Source: Saturnia japonica (lineage: Eukaryota > Arthropoda > Insecta > Lepidoptera > Saturniidae). Taken from it: a stretch of 64,000 nucleotides of DNA. A program made the translations under genes and the position numbers. Below, piece by piece: positions 41,601 through 48,300 of this stretch. The notes under the pieces were generated by a model. That model was not told where the DNA came from. It worked only from the letters and a program-made list of their open reading frames with translations, and did no database searches. Location: contig CM065311.1 in NCBI GenBank assembly GCA_033032175.1, forward strand, positions 6,627,190 to 6,691,189, read 5' to 3'. The stretch's first letter is position 1, and every line of letters starts with the position of its first letter.

Positions 41601-44600
41601 GATTGTACTGCCATGTGCTTACCACCAGGACTCTTTGCCTTGCTACTTACTATATGTTAAAAAAAATAGTCCAGTGTGTATGGCCTTTCGAGAATCACTT
41701 TAGCTATTGTAGTTTCTTGTCTCTATCGAGTTTGTTTGTGTCTATGGTTTTTTTCTCGATTACAATAATGTCGTTATTTGTAGTTACATGGTATCAGCGG
41801 TACAATACGGTGGTCGTGTAACGGATGACTACGACAACCGCTTGCTTGTCACTTTCTGCCGCGTTTGGTTCTCGGAACTACTTTTCACGGAAGACTTTCA
41901 GTTTTATAAAGGCTACGGTATTATGAAGTTTAAGAATATACCGGAATACTTGGAAGAGATTGAAAAGATGAAGACCGTTGATCCGCCTCAGGCTTATGGA
42001 CTACACACCAATGCGGACATCACGTGAGAAATTATTATTTATTTATCAAATTTCCTATTTAATTCATACTCAATTCCTATTCAATGGCATATTAATTTTA
42101 ATTAATTATTGATTTTTTTTAAAAATAATAAATTTATGATTGAGGCCGCGTTGTCAAAATGTGTCAATTTTCTGTTTTTTTTTGGTACCGATTGAAAAGC
42201 TATTGAACTTTGGTAAATATAGCGAGTAGGTTACCTACGGGTAGATTGAACTTTTGCCAACTGTCGTTTTATAAACATTTAAATATTTACATTGAAAAAA
42301 AAAAATATTTTCGTAGCCCTTTCACGATGATTCACTTTTAATTCAGGTGCCAATTAATTATTAAATAAACAAACAGTATTCAAAAAAAAAAGTAAATTTT
42401 ATACTAAAATCTTTAAAAACGGGCTTTCATCTTTAAATGATTGAACTAAAAAGTAAATAATAATTTTGAATGAATAAAGTTACAGTAGAAGTCTTTGGTC
42501 ACCGATAAGAGACGGAGGCAGTACCTACTAAATTAAATTTATATATAAAGTTATAAGTTTTAAACTTTTAAATATTTCTTTAAAAGTTTGAGGCTTCAGT
42601 TAAGTAGAATTAGGGGAATACTCAAGTTTACATAATGTAAAAAAATATATATTTATACCAATATTAGAGAAAAAAATTATAATTTTTTCTATACGTACAA
42701 TTTGTACCAAAGAAACGCTTCAAACAAAAATTTAGTTCGCCTTGGAGCGCATTTGCTACAGTGGGCGGAACTCTGAAACTATAAGAAAGAAATATGCTAT
42801 AGAGAACCATGATGTCGATTTTAAAGATAAGAAAAACTGCATTTATAGATTTTCAAAAAACTTTTACACGAGTCGAGAATCGAATCTAATGATTAAAAAA
42901 GTATGTCATTTTATTACGTTAATTGATAGTTTAGGTTGTAAGGAATAAATGGTGCTAGGAAACCTTGTGTTTCAATTTAAAACAAAATGCTAAATTTAAT
43001 TATTTTGTTTTTGGAATGTTCACAATAACAGTTATTTAAACTACAGTAATCAATTCTTTTAGGTAAGTTTTTTGTGTGCTTTTAGTGAGAATTAGAAATA
43101 TTAGAATCTAGAAGGATTACTCACATTAGGGTAATTTTTGCTTTTAAAATAGCCGGCGGGCGACTGCCGCGGGTAGCGGATTGAAGCGGGGAGTTATTTA
43201 TCTATACAATTAATAAAATTGAAGTGTCTGTTTGTAGTGTCAAAATAACAGTTTTTTACTAAATGCATATGAAAGTATATACGATACCTATAAAAAAGCC
43301 CGTTTTTAAATTTTTTGTTTGTCTGTCTGTCTGTTTGTTCCGGGTAATCTCCGAAACGGTTGGACCGATTTTGACGGGACTTTCACTAATAGATAGCTGA
43401 TGATATAGGGAGTAACTTAGGCTACTTTTAATTTAGAAAAATAATTAGGGTTACGCACAAATAAAAAAAATTGATTGTGTGGTTTTATGAAACCACGGTA
43501 AAAGTGAAACTTTTTTTTCACATTATAGACATTTAACTAAAAATTCACAAATGAGTAATAGTCTATACACTACACGGTCAGTTGCTGTGACTATAGGCGC
43601 CGCCATCCCTACTCCGCGGCCGACCGTCACGCGACATGTAACATACAGACCAAAAATTTTGAGACGATCTAATAAAAGTTTCACTTTAAAAAAACTTGTC
43701 ATGGTGAATCAATTCGTGCGCTTAAATGGCTTATACCAAGTAAACCATAAGAGATATAGCAAATTAACGTACTACATAATCATAGGCATTAAAAAGACCT
43801 ACAAAAAGTCCGGGAGAGTATATATGTATCTATCTTCTAAAGAACATTTACAATAAGCATTTTTGTCTTAAAAATAGCCGGGAGCCAGGGAGCAAGATTC
43901 GCACGGGCATTCTGTATTCCACGTGAGCGAAGTCACGGGCACATCTAGTAAATAATTAAAGCCTAAACTGTAATTCTGTACCCAACGCGAGCGCATCGGC
44001 CAGCACAGCTATTCTAAGATAAACGTAGACGGTAGAACGTAAAAGTAGTTGGTACATAAATATGTACATGTATGTATGTATGTATATGTATGTATTATAC
44101 CAGTACTTTGTTTTATAAAGTAAAGTATGACGCTATTTCACCCGTTTACTAGTATCAAACGTCGCTGTGTGCGTGAGCTGTGCACGTGTAGTAAGACTCT
44201 ATACCTAAAACTGAAGCTCGTAATAATGAAAGCGCGTCCATTAATGAAATACAAACACACGATATCGGCATATCTGATTTTTTTAATAACTTCATTCGAC
44301 CAATTCGGCGGGCGGTTGTCTTCTGTGACAAGAATAATTTTTACAAGTTTATAATTGGATTGGATTTACAAGATTATTATTTATTCCAATTAATTATCTC
44401 TATTATTTTATACTACAAATGTGGCCCGCCTTTAGCTACCGTAGCCTATAGACGCTTGTAATACCAACCTTGAACCCTCCTATCCCAAAGAGCTCTAGAA
44501 CCCTACTCACCGTAGTAACACAAAACAAGTTTATTTAGCCACGATTTTCTGTAGGATGGTGGTATCCCACCAGCGGACTGTCCCAAGTAGCGAGAAATTT

Positions 44601-45300
44601 CCAAAGCAATATGTCTCTCTTTCTTCTTATTATCTTGTAATTCATAAACGATTTAACAATATGTTATGAGAGATCTTCATATTCCAGGTACCAACGTAAT
44701 AAAACTCAAGAACTGTTAGACACAATCCTCTCGATACAACCTAAAGAATCTAGTTCCGGCGGCGGTGAGACTCGCGAAGCTTGTGTCTATAGGCAGTCTA
44801 AAGAGATGTTGGGTAAGGTACCGCCGAACTTTGATCCGCATGAGGTGAAAGAAAGGTATTTTTTCAATTATCGTTTGTTATTCATCTTGATGTAGCTTTT
44901 ATTTAAATGTAATAGGTAGGGAACAGGTAGTTGAGCTTTTTTAGTGGTGGACGATTATGAATGATTTCATTGATTGTTTGAATAATTGATTAGTAACTTC
45001 CTAATTTTCATAATCGAATAACGTTACTAATTAGTATTACTACTAATATAGTACTTGCCCTGGAAAATAATAAACGATTGATTAGTAATACGAATTTTGT
45101 ATTAATATTAACTTAATACTACCAATCTCTTATTATTTTCCATAAGCTTAATACTTTTAATACAATAGCTAAACAAAAAGAAAAAATATTTTTGTTAATT
45201 GTTTAATATAGATTTTAATATATATTCGTTTGTTTTTTAATTATTTATTATTTTATAGGGTACCTTTTAAGTGCAATTTTATAACATTTTTATAATTTTT

Positions 45301-45334
<34 letters not shown>

Positions 45335-48300
45335 ACGTAAAAATCCATTAACTACTCTATTTGAGCGTACGCTACGACGCTGGCGGGATAGGTAATTTCT
45401 ATCAATTAGTAATTAGTAAAAGTTATAATCGAGATATTTCGAGACATCTTCATAATCGAATGATTGCATTAGTTTATCTCAAAATCGCCCACCGTTAGTT
45501 TTTTTTATATAGTAGCATGGCAAAACGACTACTCTGCGTAGTACCATCTAAAAATATAGAGAGGATGAAAGAAAGATTTTTTTTTATTTATCCTTTAGAC
45601 GTACATAAAAACAAATAAAGTGATTAAAATATAAAACAAAAATAAATAATAAACACTAAATAACATGTTGTGTGGGAATAAACAGGTCCCATTCTCAGTA
45701 TAATTGCTACTCTGTATCAGTGCAGAACTGGTATTCTGACTGGGTTCCTTAAACTGACGTCACGGACATCGATAAAACTAAGCATAATATAATACATAAA
45801 CAAAAAATACATTAATAAGACTAAACAGCAATATGAATAAGAAAGAATTAGAGCAAATAGAAACTGTGTTGGAGAGTGAAAGGAAACAATTTTTCAATCT
45901 TTTACGGTCGCACTAAGCTACAACTATGGTCCTGTGTATTACAAAAGTATTTTAAGCAATATTCTGAAGGCTTGGACTATTTTTCAAGTACGAAATTGCG
46001 GAGGCAAATCATTTCGGAATTGACATCACCTATAGATCAGTAATCCAATGGCTGATCCCAAACCGTGACAATCCAATAAGAGTCACTGTGTCTGATGCAT
46101 GTTGGTTGTGACCCAGTCGGGTACAGATATCTACCGCCCCGTTTGATACCTGGTGTATGGTGGTCGCGATCCAGTCGGACACAATTCTCGTATCCTACTA
46201 CACAGCAACTACTGCTAGATCGTTGGACACTCATAATACTCAGTCTATGTTCATCTCTAACCAATGTCCAACCAACGAACCAAAGTACAGCTGTGCGAAC
46301 ACTATTTTCTCTCTACTAAGTTCAATCTTGTTTTGCTTTGGTTAATCGCCTGTCTTAATTGCATTGGCAACCATAAACAATGTTTTTTAGGCTGAGATAT
46401 TACGGAATTCTCAACTCGATGGTAATTTTCCTTCGTCAAGAAATTGATCGCATGCAAAAGGTCATTGGGTTGGTTAGGTCAACTTTGAGGGACTTGCTGC
46501 TCGCTATTGACGGAACCATAATCATGAATGAGGTGAATTTCTTTTTTAATTAATTTGTTACAATAATATCTTAATTATGTTTGTGTAGCCAGTGGTATTT
46601 AAATAACGTCTTTTGGTACCGCTGACTGGTTTTTTGACAACTATTGGTGGTGGACAAAAGCGTGTATTAAGGTAACAGCAAAGCAAAGTCATTTACAGGA
46701 CAGTTTGTACTACTGGTTTGAATAGATGTTTTAATTAAATGGAAACTCTGTATTTAACCCTCTATCGGTGGGTCCGAGCTGTATATATTAGCTGTTCTAT
46801 ATTTAACGTGTTACATCAAGTATAATAATGGTCAAATGCTAGTTTTAGTTACACTTAACACGAAACTATTTTAACTATGTGTAAAATTTGAAGTAATAAA
46901 AATATTCACTGTAAATTTACCGCTTATCATATAAATGTTATTGTTTGTTTTATACTAGCGCGCTCATCTATCTCTCTCGGTTTATGACATAGTTTTCTGC
47001 ATTTCTCTCTCTAACCATGTGCATAATTTAAGTGAATTTCGCGTCAGAAACGCTGCGTTGGATGTACTTAAATTCGACCTTAGAGTTTAACTCTCACTGT
47101 GCCCAAAGAAGTCGCACTTGAAAAACCTTGTAAGTGTTGGTAAAGCACTATGGTTTGCATACGTCTCAGGGTTTTTAAATCATATCTTTAGCTTCATGTT
47201 ATACTATACTTCATTTTTCGGTTGATTGGTTTGTATTTTTTTTTAATAATCATGTTAACAGGCACTCCGAGATTCATTGGATAATATTTACGACGCTAAA
47301 GTACCTAAGATTTGGCTGAGGAGTTCGTGGTCATCCTCGACTCTCGGTTTCTGGTTCACTGAGTTTTTAGAAAGAAACATACAGTTTTCCAGTTGGTGTT
47401 TCCAAGCAAGACCCAATTCATTTTGGATGACTGGTTTCTTTAACCCGCAAGGTATTTAAACAAATATAACATTGTTGTTAGTAGATTGGTTTTAGAGTTT
47501 ATTACCTCTCAAGTAATATTGCATTTATTTTAAAGTAGCGACCCGCCCCAGCTTTGCACGGGTGCTATTTACAAAGTGGTGCATTTTATGTTTAAAAGGC
47601 ATGATTTTTAGAGTTTATCGCTTTAGTATTGATAGTTTGTAACTTCATAGTTAGTAAGAAAATCACGCTTAGCTCGCGGTTTTGGTTGCGTAATTTTTAA
47701 TCTGTGACATCATCTACGGTTTTCATTAAAATTATATAAAGTAAAGGACCAAATGTCAAGGATAGTAAATGCCCAAGTTAACTAACATATTTATCTAGAT
47801 AAGGATTAATACTGCATTGGAGAAATAGCTTCGCGAATAACATGTTATTGTTAATTATTATGTTAAAGATCAAAATGAGTACTGTGGGTCAACGTTAGGA
47901 GATTAGCATATACCATTCCAGGCTTTTCTCTTGGCTTTTTAAAGAAATATAATTCTTTACTACATTAGTATGATGTATCTCATAAGGTTTAGCCAGCGTA
48001 AGCCATGTAAGCATCCGAAAATCACATTCTGACGAATTCAGTAAAAAACATTGAAGTTTCTCTACTATACAAAAACTTAATTCTAAACAAATATCTATAC
48101 AAAAATCTCCGGTAATTTTTTTTTCTAAATGATAGTGAAAACCGGATAAATGTCCGTTGCGTGTTTTAGAAGAAGTAAGCGAACAAACAAATAGACGCAG
48201 ATAGCGACGTCATTCTTTACTATGTATTGATTGATTTGTATTTATTTTAAATATACAACCAAATTATTATTTTGAGCGCGTCTTTAAAAGTCAAGTAATA

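Noticed and set aside
43551..43856. 101-codon ORF as a gene
   Set aside because: It lies inside dispersed repeat sequence, has no domain and no splice or promoter context.
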